Source of the DNA: CFX5 sp023384495
GTDB taxonomy: Bacteria; Chloroflexota; Anaerolineae; Caldilineales; Caldilineaceae
DNA length: 64,000 bases
Assembly (NCBI GenBank): GCA_048499455.1
Contig: JASNZV010000020.1
Span: forward strand, 1-64,000
Direction of reading: 5' to 3'
Positions 63,944 through 64,000 of the stretch are shown piece after piece. A program made the translations under genes and the position numbers. The notes beneath the pieces were generated by a model that worked only from the letters and a program-made list of their open reading frames with translations, made no database searches and was not told where the DNA came from. The stretch's first letter is position 1; each line of letters begins with the position of its first letter.

Positions 63944-64000
63944 GTTGGCGCCTCCCCAGTTATCTGATTTTTGAATGATTGGAGCATTGGGTGGAACATC

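Overview
The window looks like one contig of a GC-rich, filamentous-type Chloroflexota bacterium (Anaerolineae/Caldilineae-like; inferred from gene content and style, not proven). Pointers are a fused two-domain ECF ATPase, a RarA-methyltransferase fusion, very large secreted proteins with calcium-binding and Ig-like repeats, an SARP/BTAD regulator with an NB-ARC and TPR tail, Phd/PIN toxin-antitoxin pairs, heptanucleotide repeats, and small palindromic intergenic elements. Genes are dense, with short overlaps (ATGA, TAATG, TTGA) and mostly purine-rich ribosome binding sites.

Layout. 1-4144: an IS110 transposase remnant, a two-gene unit (sugar-nucleotide epimerase and exported S41-type protease, minus strand) and a small Rossmann-like protein. 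4238-7497: a STAND-type NTPase with TPRs and a DUF4432 mutarotase-like protein. 7500-9830: a broken Uma2 gene, a MITE-like element, a palindromic repeat and an M20 amidohydrolase. 9827-20042: housekeeping genes (alanine racemase, ECF sigma factor, CTP synthase, YebC, RuvC, RuvA, tRNA-Thr, threonine dehydratase) and two orphan OmpR-type response regulators. 20069-22600: signal peptidase I and an AI-2E/PerM permease fused to a HAD domain. 22686-26364: an ECF vitamin-transporter operon (leaderless 50-codon ORF, fused EcfA, EcfT, separate S component). 26388-33661: an endonuclease/phosphatase-fold protein, a Phd/PIN pair, RarA fusion, MtaB, PheS and a DinB-like protein. 33712-40079, minus strand: rpsF-rpsR-parvulin foldase and a YdjC deacetylase/aldo-keto reductase/ABC exporter group.

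40270-61075 is the most unusual part. It is a cell-surface/export locus with a 3152-residue secreted protein, a tail-to-tail operon of three exported proteins (488, 1066 and 519 residues), a Phd/PIN pair between them, and a divergently transcribed 1113-residue SARP/NB-ARC/TPR regulator preceded by 11-bp-periodic direct repeats. Two otherwise unrelated surface proteins end in the same C-terminal motif, LYLPLI(R/Q)R, which looks like a sorting or anchoring tag. The 1066-residue protein has a C-terminal region resembling the end of Tc-toxin A subunits. The window closes with an acetyl-esterase and HtpG.

Start codons were corrected from the longest open frames wherever a ribosome binding site, promoter or family alignment argued for an internal start. 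Family assignments are from motif recognition only; no database search was run.
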